Assembly: GCF_029784165.1 (NCBI RefSeq)
Contig: NC_073695.1
Location: 53,169,751-53,233,750, forward strand
Direction: 5' to 3'
Length of the DNA stretch: 64,000 nucleotides
From: Wyeomyia smithii
Lineage: Eukaryota > Arthropoda > Insecta > Diptera > Culicidae
Shown piece after piece: positions 45,126 to 55,811 of this stretch (its first letter is position 1; each line of letters opens with the position of its first letter). The translations under genes were made by a program, and so were the position numbers. The notes beneath the pieces are model-generated. The model made no database searches and had not been told where the DNA came from. It saw only the letters and a program-made list of their open reading frames with translations.

Positions 45126-47068
45126 TTTTCACGAGTGAAATCGTAAAATCCGCATCTCGTACAAAAACGTTCTTTTTCTTTGAGACAACTTTCGTAGTAG
45201 TGATTTTCACCACGGCAGTTGAAACAGGTGTATTTGTTGGGTATCCGGTATTCTGCTACTCGCTTGTCCAATAAGCTTTTGCTGTTTCCTTCCAGTGGTG
45301 ATAGTGGGGATGGGAGGTGCCTTTCTCGTTGCTCGGCAGGTTTGTTACGCTCGCCTCTGTCTCTGCTGCTCTTCCATTTTTCTGGTTCATTGCTACCTTT
45401 CTGCTTCCAGTCCTTGTTTTGATTTCGATTCCATTCATTTCTTCCATCTTTTTGCCAATTCTTGTTTCTGCCATTATTCCACTCCTTATCACTATTTTTT
45501 CCATCTCTATTGTCGTAGGGTACTCGATGGTACGGTTTTTGGACTACCTCGTGAACATAAGATTGTCTGTGAGTTGTCTCATTTTCTTTTTGCCGGTAGC
45601 GATACCAGTTGGCCGAGTCTAGCTTTCTCCCCCAGAACTGTAAGGAGCGTAAAGTGCTGATATTTTTGACTACCAACGCATTTTTATAATCCGATCGCAG
45701 ATTACGAAATATAATTTCAAATTTCCGCTGTTCGGTTGGTGGAATGGACATATAGTCGAAAATCTCTGTTACTGCCTTGATATAATCAGTAAACTTTTCT
45801 GATTTTCGCTGTATTCGGTTTGCTGCTTGCTGCTCGTAATAGAAATCTAAATCTGGTGGCTGGTATTCTTGCTTCAGCTCAATGACCAACTCGTTCCAGT
45901 TACGAAAAATTGCATTCCGCTTTCCCTCCATATACCAAGTCCGTACATCACCCGCAAAAAGGTGAATGGCTTCATTAAAAAGCGTACGCTTGCTGATATT
46001 CTCAGCTTCAGCCAAAAACTCTACCTCAGCAATGAACTTGTTCAGTTTCCTCCCTTCATCTCTTCCGTCATACCTTAACTTCCAATCCGCCACCGGACGT
46101 GGCTGACGAGACGATTTCTGTCTTCGAGGCCCTTCATCCGAACTAGAATAGCTATTGGAACTACAATCACTAGCCGTATTCTCATCTGTCTCTTGATCGC
46201 TATCTTGCCTATCCTGACAACGTGTCCTTCTACTCAGCTCTTTTTTCTTTTTATAAGAATCGTGATTCGCTTTATTCTGCTTTCTGTTCTTACGTTCATT
46301 TGCACCATTCCTGTTCTCAGTTCTTATATCCTTTGCTTCTTTATCAGTTTTCTCCGAACTAACGTTCGAACGATTTTCTGCGAGGTTCAACTGACTAAGC
46401 TTTTGTTCTAAGTATTTGTCCACTTGCAACATTATTCGTGCTATTAGTTTATCGGAGCTAGTGGGTTTACTTTTACTATGTTTTCCTGCCGTTTTAGGCG
46501 TACTTGCTATTCTATTAACTTTCAACGTACCTTTCTTTTGCTTTTTCCTGTTCACTTTGTCTTCTTCAATTGCTGTATCCCATTCTACTTCATCACTTTC
46601 TTCTGATTCAGTGACATCAGATTCACTCAAATCTTTCGTGTTTTTCCTTTTATCCTTCGCGGTAAAATTATCATTGAGCAACTGGATTGCCAATACTTCT
46701 AATCCGCGCGTATCAAAGTTCAACAAATCTTTCAGTCTCATTACCCTGAATAGTAAATGTATTAACCTAGTTTTAAATGGTAGTAAATCTGTTTTTTTCT
46801 TCACCTTTCTCTCTAGCACATATTGAATCTTCGCAAGTTTTTCCTCGATCTGACGGAATTCTAGTTCCTGTGCTTCCTTAGAAACCAGCGGAACATCCTC
46901 AACTTCTGGCTGGAGCTTAAGTGAACTACGCAGTTTGCGCTTTTTTGCATCTCGCGAATCACCACTAGAAAATTTTTGCTGGCGTATTAGCAACTCGTGT
47001 TCAATTTCATCGTCCAACAAGTGCTCAGGATTCAACGACCGGTATTGTAATTTAAATTTAGACGTCAT
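45086..47068 (-). CDS. gypsy Gag polyprotein (660 aa)
   Basis: An intact 660-codon frame. The N-terminal ~350 residues are highly charged, with Lys/Glu and Ser-rich low-complexity stretches (about residues 120-330). A capsid-like region follows, with WKLRYDGRDEGRKLNKFIAE, EAIHLFAGDVRTWYM and YEQQAANRIQRKSEKFTDYI, which is the retrotransposon gag core. A basic Arg/Asn-rich segment comes next, then a zinc knuckle CFNCRGENHYYESC (CX2CX4HX4C) and a second Cys cluster, CTRCGFYDFTRENCPYC, lacking the usual His. Gag should assemble the particle and bind the RNA. The frame overlaps the start of pol by 40 bp in a different phase, which suggests programmed frameshifting, although no slippery site was proven. 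It appears intact. Confidence 0.9.
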   Translation of the reverse strand: MTSKFKLQYRSLNPEHLLDDEIEHELLIRQQKFSSGDSRDAKKRKLRSSLKLQPEVEDVPLVSKEAQELEFRQIEEKLAKIQYVLERKVKKKTDLLPFKTRLIHLLFRVMRLKDLLNFDTRGLEVLAIQLLNDNFTAKDKRKNTKDLSESDVTESEESDEVEWDTAIEEDKVNRKKQKKGTLKVNRIASTPKTAGKHSKSKPTSSDKLIARIMLQVDKYLEQKLSQLNLAENRSNVSSEKTDKEAKDIRTENRNGANERKNRKQNKANHDSYKKKKELSRRTRCQDRQDSDQETDENTASDCSSNSYSSSDEGPRRQKSSRQPRPVADWKLRYDGRDEGRKLNKFIAEVEFLAEAENISKRTLFNEAIHLFAGDVRTWYMEGKRNAIFRNWNELVIELKQEYQPPDLDFYYEQQAANRIQRKSEKFTDYIKAVTEIFDYMSIPPTEQRKFEIIFRNLRSDYKNALVVKNISTLRSLQFWGRKLDSANWYRYRQKENETTHRQSYVHEVVQKPYHRVPYDNRDGKNSDKEWNNGRNKNWQKDGRNEWNRNQNKDWKQKGSNEPEKWKSSRDRGERNKPAEQRERHLPSPLSPLEGNSKSLLDKRVAEYRIPNKYTCFNCRGENHYYESCLKEKERFCTRCGFYDFTRENCPYCAKNAPKST

Positions 47069-47578
47069 TGTCTTTTTAGAATAAGTACCGAAAGTTAAAT
47101 TAATTTTACTTAAAAAAATATATATTTACAAGCAAATCTAAACTGTAATATTATAAGAAAATTCAAACTTAAATAATTTATTTAGGAAAAAGTAGCACAA
47201 TAGTAAAAATAATAAATAATTGATGTCAATGTGTTATAGTGTGTGTTAGGTTTAAGTATATTCAATGTATAATGTGTATAAGTTTTAATGTATTCAAGAC
47301 CTTTTAATTAACGATTTGACTCTTAATCACCTACGTGATACCTGGGATTTTTTTTGAAATTTAACTACTTTTCGGTGCACGTACTTTCTACCGTGACCAC
47401 TTTTTTCGACAACCGTGGAAACTAACCACTTCGCAACTTTAAACTATTGTTCTGATTAGGAGAAGTGGTAGTGTAACAGACTACACAACAGTGCAACACT
47501 GATTGTGTACTCTCCCCTCGTTTCAATGAAAAACTAAATAGTTTTTTATGCTACTCGATCCTCCGTTTGCCTTTTCGC
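47069..47578 (-). other. Leader region of the gypsy element
   Basis: About 500 bp of AT-rich sequence between the primer-binding site and gag, where packaging and dimerisation signals would lie. None was identified. Confidence 0.6.
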
Positions 47579-47596
47579 GATTTTAGTTGGGCGCCA
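47579..47596 (-). other. Primer-binding site of the gypsy element
   Basis: Two bases inside the 5' LTR the minus strand reads TGGCGCCCAACTAAAA. It starts with the TGG that pairs with a tRNA 3' CCA. I cannot assign the tRNA with certainty. Confidence 0.8.
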
Positions 47597-47598
47597 AT

Positions 47599-48597
47599 TG
47601 TCACTACCCTCCAAGTAGGGTAGCTTCCCGACAAACTTCAGCAGCACGAGACCTGGACTTAGTCACAAGGCCGGCGCGCTACTTGGCAAACTGGAGGGAT
47701 TTCGCGATACTAAATTTCACTGAAACGCTCAACTTCTTTAAAAAGTGTTTTATTGAACGGTGTGGTGTGTGCTTCGACGGGTGTCACGACAGGTACGTAC
47801 CGCTACTTCTCTCGACTCTCCTGGCTCGATGTGCGGCGTCCCGCGTCGAACGATGATTTTCCGCCGGTCAGCGACAGGGCGGCTGCAACTGCGTGGGTGG
47901 TGTGTAGGCGACCTGGAAAGGCGTTCCAGGCAAGGGTCTTCTCAGGCGCTTCCTTCGTTGGCGTGGATCGGTTGGCGACGGACGATACCGACTTCTGCCA
48001 AACCGAGAAGGGAATCCTCTCCTTTACGGTTAGGGCCGTTGCCCGAGAGCTCGTTGGTCTTTTACGGTTAGACGTAGGCAACTTAATGCTGCCTAGGCCG
48101 AAGCGGGTGCCGAGTGCTATCGCGATCGCCAATCGCAAATTAATTAAATGCAACAAAAAGGTCCTATGGGCGGGAAATTTTCCCAAAATTAGCCAGGTTC
48201 AGAGGTATTTTACGGTGGCGGATGAATTAATCACTTATTTCCGTGGTTACCTGAATAATTCTTAGGATTGTCCTCTTTTACTCCTCGGTTTCTCCGGTTC
48301 AACAATCATTTACCACCAATTACCTCTTTTTTTTAAAAAACTCGCACCTCTTTATCACTCGCTCGCCTGAATTCAAATGCGCTGTTGGTGCGTACTCGAT
48401 AGCCGCCAATGCTCGTAGTTCAAATTTGGTATGGCGGCTAGTCGACTCATTTCGCCCCGTATGCGACAGCCCATCGATTTTGTGTAAGAGTTGAACTGTG
48501 GAAGCTTAGTACGTTACATGAAAAATAGGTGAGCGTTTACTAGGTACATTTCATACAATTAAAAAAACATTTAATTTTACTGTAACGATCGGTTACA
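47599..48597 (-). repeat. 5' LTR of the gypsy element
   Basis: Near-identical to 39822-40819. It has T for C at one site near 48395 and one extra A near 48340. It should hold the element's promoter, but no core promoter element was assigned with confidence. Confidence 0.95.
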
Positions 48598-48601
48598 GGT
48601 G

Positions 48602-49870
48602 TCTCGCTCATTTTGTAAAACGACGTGACATCGCCTTGTGCGTCGCAATCCGAACCGAGAGAGAAGCGAAAGAGCAACCTGCAAATTGTGTGTGATGTGT
48701 CTAGTCTCGTCGCACGTACATGGAAATCCTACGAGCGAGAGAGAAATTTCTCCGTCGCTTGAAAAAAAGCGTGTGCACAGGATGACGAATAAAAATCATT
48801 CAAAATTTACAAGTGTTGCCACAAAAAATCGGCAACGCTTTTGTGGCTTTGTGGAATGGAGGGTTTTGCTAGTTTTGCGGTGAAGCTAGCGCTTTTGCGT
48901 GTGTAAAAACAAACTCGACATGTATTTGAATACTCTCAACGTGGTTTTGATTTTCCTCAAGGGCATATGCTTGATAATATAAATCTTATCCCTGGCTTAT
49001 TTGAGCAAATTTGAGCAAAAAGATAGAATGAAAATAACACTACCTATGCGATGATTTGATTTTCCTTTGCTCGGATCTAATCAATCTGTTCAATTTTCTT
49101 TAAAATGTACACTAACTTAGATCATATTTGCCCATGCTGCAATGATTCTGTTGGCCGGTAAAATGAACGTGTAGTTTTTGCTCCTGAAAACACATTGATT
49201 TCTGTTCATGTTTCGTTAAATAGGCATTCCTACATTCATTCCTACAAATCTCTAGATTTACAATTAATTGTTGAATGTTGAATTGAAAACTATAATGTTG
49301 CGGAGTTTCAATTGGACTGTGCTGCAGCAGATCTGCCTCAAAAAACAGATGAAGTATTAATGTAACTAAAGCTAAAATTTCGAAGTTTCGTGTATCCAGA
49401 TATTACCTACCAATTTACCACTTAATTTCAAACGTCTGTATGTACCCTCGTGACTCGCAGTTGCGTGATATTCGATAATGCCCTGATAATTGGTGGCATT
49501 AAACCTCAAACATGCATATTCTCGTAGAAACAGTTTTATGTCACATGGTCACGTGAAAAACAATTGGTATCATATATGAATGGTTGGCCATAAAATTTTG
49601 CGAGAATTTTTGTTCAGGACAAAACGGTATTGTCACTATGCCATGACAATAACGGAAATCAACTGGAAAAGTGATAAAACGTTAAAAACAAACCCTTGAT
49701 TACTTCCCGCCTTTCGTTGCAAGAATTGCCGTGGAATTAGGGTACGCGAGGTAGTCAACAAATAAAAGCGTCGTTATCAAGATAACATACTCATATAAGA
49801 AGATGTCAAAGGTGTTTTTCAAAGTCAAACTGATTTTATGTTGCTCCTTATTGCTTTCCTTCCATATAAA
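48602..49870. other. Unannotated DNA flanking the gypsy insertion
   Basis: No gene recognised. 48602-48900 is GC-richer with many CpG and GAGA-type sequences and may be older unique or repeat DNA. Confidence 0.35.
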
Positions 49871-49958
49871 ACGATAGTTATCATTGTAGTTGTAGTTATA
49901 ATTATAGTTGTAGTTATAATTATAGTTTTAGTTATAGTTGAAGTTATAGTTATAGTTA
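49871..49958. repeat. TAGTTA-type imperfect microsatellite
   Basis: About 88 bp made mostly of TTATAG and TTGTAG hexamers (GTAGTTATAATTATAGTTG). Confidence 0.9.
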
Positions 49959-50559
49959 CGACAGTTAAAAGTTATTTATCTTAAGATTCTGAGAGGTTTC
50001 CTGTGAGTTTCAGTGAGTTACGATTTTTTGTTGCTTTTGATCGGAAAAGTTTGAACAAGTTTCCATCACCGCCGGTGGGTACTAAAACAATAGCCTTCAA
50101 TTTTTTTAATATTTTATGGAATAATTCTGAGCGATTTTTATTTTGGTTTCAGTTGATTCCACTTAAATTCTACGTCGGTTTATGTGAATTAGTGCTGTGA
50201 CTGTTTTTCAAGAAAGAAGAGAACACTGTTGGTACGCAGTAAACATAATAGATCAAAAATAAAAAAGTATTTTTGCAAGAATTCTAAGAAGTATTTATGT
50301 TGATTTCAGTTGGTTCCGATTAATTTTCTTCCGCCTGTGATGGGAGTGCTTCCTAACGAAGGTGCCGCTCAGGGTATATTATAAAAGGAATGTTTCTTCC
50401 ATCCGATGTAAAAGAATAGAATAACATGGACCGTCGAGTACGCAGACAATCGAGCTTAGAAATTTCATGCTATAGATTGGATTTTCATTACGATCCCGCG
50501 AAAGATAATTCTGCTGACTTATTAGTAACCAAAGGATCAATGAGCGTAGCGTAGCGTGG
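49959..50559. other. Unannotated DNA upstream of the Helitron tail
   Basis: Contains a short direct repeat (TTTCAGTTGATTCCACTTAAATT and a near copy about 150 bp on, near 50300). Part may be eroded Helitron sequence, but no motif supports it. Confidence 0.35.
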
Positions 50560-51366
50560 TCGCATTGAAGAGCTCCGGAATTCCGAAATAAAACAAAAGA
50601 TTTATGCTGCGCAAACGGAAAGGTCAAATTATTTCCATTAAATCTACCACACATTACCACATCCAAAAATATAACTGTTGCTTCCAGATGACACTGTTTG
50701 GAGCAACCAGAATTGTGATATTTCAGAATACAATGAAAGTATCTCCTCCTCTCGAAACTACAAAGGAGAAGTCGTATTATTCCCGCGTATCCCGATTACT
50801 CATTCCGACTTGCCGTTCAATTTAAAACGTCTACAATTTCCCGTACGTCTCGCATTCGCGATGACTATTAATAAAGCTTAAGGAGCCCGACACTGTGGAA
50901 TATATAGAACTTAGTGGCTAGGACCGCCTTGACCACTGTCACATGTTTCGAAAATCCTGAAGTTTAAGTTTAAGTTAAAGAATTTTTTAGAATTCTAAAG
51001 TTTTTTATAAAAACTGTTCCAGTATGAATGGCCAGGTAGAAGGGTATTACTATATTTGCACTAAGCCAAGCTTTTGAATATTTGAGTAGATAACGTGATA
51101 ATTTCCTTAAGAATATTTAAAAGAATGACGGTTTATTTTCAGAAATGTATTGAAATTATTTGATTATGGTTGAAAGGTGCTTCATAATGTTCAATGAAAT
51201 AAAAACTAAGAATTTTACGATCGCTGGAAGGGAAACAAACTATGAACAAATCAGATCTAAAACATATCTTGAGTACGTTTTTTAGCAGCAGTTAGATATT
51301 TCAGCTTATGCAATACAGTAGTCAATAAAACTCATGGCAGCGGTACGGAGCTTGCTGGGCAGCTAG
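50560..51366 (+). mobile_element. Helitron 3' remnant
   Basis: The helicase C-terminal remnant (below) is followed about 480 bp later by GCAGCGGTACGGAGCTTGCTGGGCAGCTAG. This contains a CAGC/GCTG hairpin about 6 bp before a terminal CTAG (51363-51366), the expected Helitron 3' end, and the next base is T. The 5' end and the Rep domain are absent. Confidence 0.62.
50600..50960 (+). pseudogene. Helitron Pif1-type helicase, C-terminal remnant
   Basis: The plus-strand frame contains FPRIPITHSDLPFNLKRLQF followed by PVRLAFAMTINKA, a stop, and a weaker GARHCGIYRT stretch. Intact Helitron helicases have the same order near the C-terminus (PRIP...PF.FKRLQFP..L.FAMTINKAQGQ). The stop falls where Gln is normally found. 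Stops in the sequence before about 50680 show that the copy is old. The Rep/HUH nuclease and most of the helicase are missing. Confidence 0.75.
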
Positions 51367-54300
51367 TTATATAAATAAAAATAAAAGATTTGCTTTAAAG
51401 TTAAATTATTGGTGTAATGCGAAGGCTCGTTTTGTATTACTTCTGAGACTTCACCGCTTTGCTTCGCCTGTGCTTAATATAATGTTGGATTTCAAGGAAG
51501 TTCAATTCATGGAATAGATTTTGTTAGAGAAAACCCATTTGAAATGTTCAGAATTCGTCTCGTTTCGATAAAAATTCTTCGATCAGATAAATCAATATTT
51601 ATATTATTTGAATGAATTCACGCTACAGTATTCACACGACAGTAGCAAGATTTTTGTAATTACCACTGTGGAATGAAACACTACGCGACAGTAGCCGCTA
51701 CCGAAGTTTCATACGATCTGCTTTATCTCTTGCTTTTCGTCACGAATTCAATATGAACAACAATTCTCTTGCTCACTTCTCTTTATATTGTTGTCATTGT
51801 ATAGACAATCTCTGGCTCGTGTGTTATTGACTGTAGCTGTCTGTGCTATTTATTATGAATTTATTACGAATTGAAGTGGAATAAATTTACTTAGCATCGA
51901 TTTTTATTTGGGCCTGAGGACGTTGATTGAGTTTGTAAGATTCGTGCTTTTATTGTCCACTTTTGCTTAAATATGCTAAATTTGGATGAAACTTCCGCTA
52001 CAGCGAACTATTTTCGAATGAAAAAGTTTGAAGTTGGGATTCAAATCTTCTGGTGTACACGATTGACAGTATTTTTCGGCAGTACATATATAGAAATTAT
52101 CCATTTTCCATCTTATTACTGTACTAAACTGTCGCATGATTGCTAATTATTGTCATTCGCACAATGCGACAGTTGAGATATCGAAGCGGCCGGAGATCGG
52201 CACAAAAGAGAATCGTTAACCATCCGTGTTGGCTTTTAGTCACACGATTCTCTCAAAAAAGAGGCGTACAGTTGAACGCTGCTGTCGCAGTCTGCAAGAG
52301 AGGCAACAATACTTTTCGATACGGTGTCATGCAAAAATGTCAACTGTTCGACACACTGTAAGCTCAACATTATTGCTTCTATAAACTAAACAAACAGATT
52401 GTTTCGATGAAAATAGTCTAAATTGTTCGGATCATGATACATTACCTTACTACGAAAACAATAACTTTTTCATCAACTTCTATTTAATTCGCATTTTGTT
52501 TAATATATCGATAATTTCTAACCACCTTCTACTCTTTTATTTGTGATTTTTTTAGTTAAAACAAACATTCATGTAAAAAGTGATATTACAAGGTTTTGAG
52601 AAACTAATTTATAAATAAACTCTTATTTATTAATAAACTCTTTTGGACAAAAGGGGGAAAGTTTTCATGAATGGACAGAAATACGAATCCGTAAAAGGTA
52701 AATGAGGTAAAACTGGATGTTAAACCGGCAGATCAAGTAGATAAACTAGCATAATGAACTTTTTCCTTGACAGATGGTGCGTTAATTTAAACATAGAACC
52801 TTCCGGATTATTTAAACTCGATTGATTATTAAAATTAGGTTTATAACCTATTTACTGGTTTATATAAATGAGAAATGAGCTAACCAATAAATTTAATTTT
52901 TTTACATTTCTAATATTTGATTGGAAAAATGCCTCCTGAAAAGTTTACAGGGAAACAAACCAGGTTTCGTTTAACGATTTCAATTTGGATTCGTAATTTG
53001 AAATTTTATACCACACACAAAAATTTATGATGCAATCATGAGAGATAAAAATTATCATTGACATATATTGCTGCTACATATGGGCACTTTGAAAGCTGAT
53101 TTCCACCTAAATCACACTCACATTGGGGGTACCTATACATATTTCCGATTCGAACAAGGCTTGCTCCCTGTGTTGTTGAAAAAGCCAATCAAACCCGGCA
53201 ACTGGTGCGCGCATTGAACGGAAATCACAGCGGGCAAGCTGTCGTGTTGAAACTTTTATTCTTTCCAAGGGAGCGCTTTCCTGAAAATTGGACTTTCCTT
53301 TATAAACAACCCACGCGTTTGGGGCGATCTTGTTGAACCGGAAAAAGGGCGTACAAAAAGCACTCAGTATTGGTTTACGACCCTTCACACATCATGAATG
53401 CGAATGTACGGGGAAATGCGGTTTGCGATATTCAAATTCACGCACCGGCAGCAGCTGTCAAGCTCGAGCAGGATATTATTTTTTATTTTATTTTTCTAGC
53501 GATCATCAAAATCAATGCGAAGACCAGTTTTCGCCAAACCTATCAGATTGTAATATATGATATCGTGCTTCGGTTTTGGAGTTTTATTGGGGATAATAAT
53601 ACTACGATAATTTGATGGTTGTTTTGAATTTTAATCAGCCGCTCTGAGTGCGATAATGATTTTACCTTGACCTTTGCTGAAGCGGACGATAAATCTACGA
53701 ACAGTAATTACACCCTGAGAGGGTCACTTGAAACCCACTGCTTGCGAATTGCCTGCACTGAAGTGAGTAGAAATGTGATTTATCATAACTGGTGGCAAAT
53801 GTTAGAAACTTGCTGACCGACATCCAATTTTAACCTCCGCAGAGTCAAAGGTAAGCAGCCAACTGCCGGTCAGTAGGAGTGAAAATCATAAATCAAATAA
53901 GTGGCTGCGGTTGAATGAGACGAACATTTTGCAGTTTCCTTAAAAGCTGCTCCAGCAGAAAAACCATAATTAAATGAATAAATCAACAGCGGTATGCAGT
54001 GTATGCCCTAGAGAAAAACAAGAGGCGTATTTATGATTATTCTGGTAATAATGTACAGGAAGCTCGCTGTGTAATTATTTCCTCAACGATTCACAGCATT
54101 TTTTGCAGGTGTAAACGCACATAGCTACTCTCAATCAAACTGTAGAAGTCTTCACCGTTATTGGTTCACCATTCTTAAATTGGCTTAGTGACTGGCTTGA
54201 ACATTTCCATTACAGTGATCCCTGTACAAACATATTGACTCCGAAGAAATGTTGAAGAAGCTCTAGAACAACTAGTTTTTCCCAATAAGCAGAGCCTCCG

Positions 54301-55809
54301 CAATCCGGTAAACACAATCTTCAGAGTTCAGAGCAAACAAGAAAATTTTTCCTCTTAGCAAACAGCTTTCTTGACAGCTCTTTGCCGCAACTAAGCGCTC
54401 TAGAAGGTCGGCGGCAGCAAGTAAGCAATAGTATTAGTAGGTACTGCCACTTTAGCGCTAGACCACCATCAGCTGAGCCGGGACTAGGGCGGATACTTTG
54501 ATAGTACCACCGGAACAGTGAACGACGACGACGGCGACGACGACGCTATCGAGGCTGCTCCCATTTTTGGCGTAAGGTGATGTGGTTTTTTGGTGAAGGC
54601 TCCGACTGAAGAAACGCCGATTTTTGTTGTCCTATGCAGAGAAAGTCACGGTCCGAGAGAGCAACCTTGCACCGATGGGGTTGCTCGAAAGCTGAGACGA
54701 GGGAATTTTGCTGACAAGGACAACAGCAAACGCATGTGTTAAGAGTGCATAAAGTTATTGGCGAATATTAAATATGGATGACAACATCAATTACAGTGTT
54801 TGAATATTCAGCAGTGAAATTGAGCATCTCTTGCTTGCAACAGACGTGGCGCCTACCAGAGCAAAGATAGTCAACTTCGTACAGATGGTTCCGGAGTCAA
54901 AGTCGACCGGCTGCAGTTTCTATCTGCGACAAGATGAGAACTTGTCGAGATAGAAAACCCGCCCAAAAGATTCATCACCATTGCGAACGCAAAACGTAAC
55001 GTAACCTCTATCGGCACTGGGCTAGCAGTAGGGCTGCGGAGAAGGGTGGTAATCACCTCCGGTGAAAATTGTAGCAATATTGTGCAGACAGAAGGCCGGC
55101 AGTGAACAGAGCAAATCAGATAATGTTTCGGCGTGATTGCTAAATGAAGTTCCATTTGCGCACTGGTTACACTTCATTTGAGAAGCGTTTCCACACAGAA
55201 ATATTGCTGGTTAATGCTGCTGTGGCAAACGTTTCGGACGAATGGTTTTTGTTCATGTTTATGTTTTATCTACATGTTCAATCTGTTGGGAATTACTTTG
55301 CTAGACACTTCAAAATATTCTAAGGCCTATGTAGCATGTAAATCTAAGATTTATTGATTGAAAAATGGACAAACTACATCGCTTTATCCAATGTAGAAAT
55401 GAGCACATGGGTGAGGGTAAACAACAAGTACCGGATCAGTAATAACATTTGTATTTGCATTTATAATTGAATTTTCCCGATGATAGCCCCTCCGATTCAG
55501 AAGGTGATTAATTTTGTTTCACGTCTGACACACAATTGCATTAAATGTTATTGTTTGTTGTTGAAAAACGTAATCACAATATTTACATTACTTATCCGTG
55601 AAAGATAAACATAATGATCACATGAAAAATGGATACCACAGCCACGCAGTATTCCCATACCGCATACCCGCAATGAGGCATTTCAAACACTACAGTATTC
55701 AAGCGGATTGACTTTTTAAACGATTTGTTATTGTTGCTTTGTTGGGTAGAGACACGCCCACCGGAAGTATAACTGTTATTCGTCACGTATAAAAGCTAGT
55801 TTTCATTGT
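51367..55809. other. Unannotated DNA, longest element-poor stretch
   Basis: No recognisable coding domain in about 4.4 kb. 51630-52300 has several GCGACAGT/ACTGTCGC words. 53110-53400 and 54440-55100 are GC-richer, the latter with an ACGACGACGGCGACGACGACG run near 54525. 53880-54110 has TAAT-type words and little repeat character. It may be host unique DNA. No exon could be supported. Confidence 0.35.
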
Positions 55810-55811
55810 AG

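Larger units (their letters stand above)
39822..48597 (-). mobile_element. Complete Ty3/gypsy LTR retrotransposon
   Basis: An 8.78-kb element on the minus strand. The 5' LTR is 47599-48597 and the 3' LTR is 39822-40819. They are 999 and 998 bp and differ by one substitution and one A-run length change as far as I can compare. A perfect 4-bp target duplication, GGTG, is at 39818-39821 and 48598-48601. The order is LTR, primer-binding site, gag, pol (protease, RT, RNase H, integrase), ~1.1 kb untranslated, polypurine tract, LTR. No env-like frame was found. The only clear lesion is one in-frame stop in pol, so this is a very recent insertion. Confidence 0.95.

Noticed and set aside
44347..46826. 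Several plus-strand frames of 100-190 codons
   Set aside because: They lie opposite the gypsy gag and pol genes and have no independent features.
54871..55155. 94-codon minus-strand frame in GC-richer DNA
   Set aside because: No recognisable domain; the opposite strand is equally plausible and equally unsupported.
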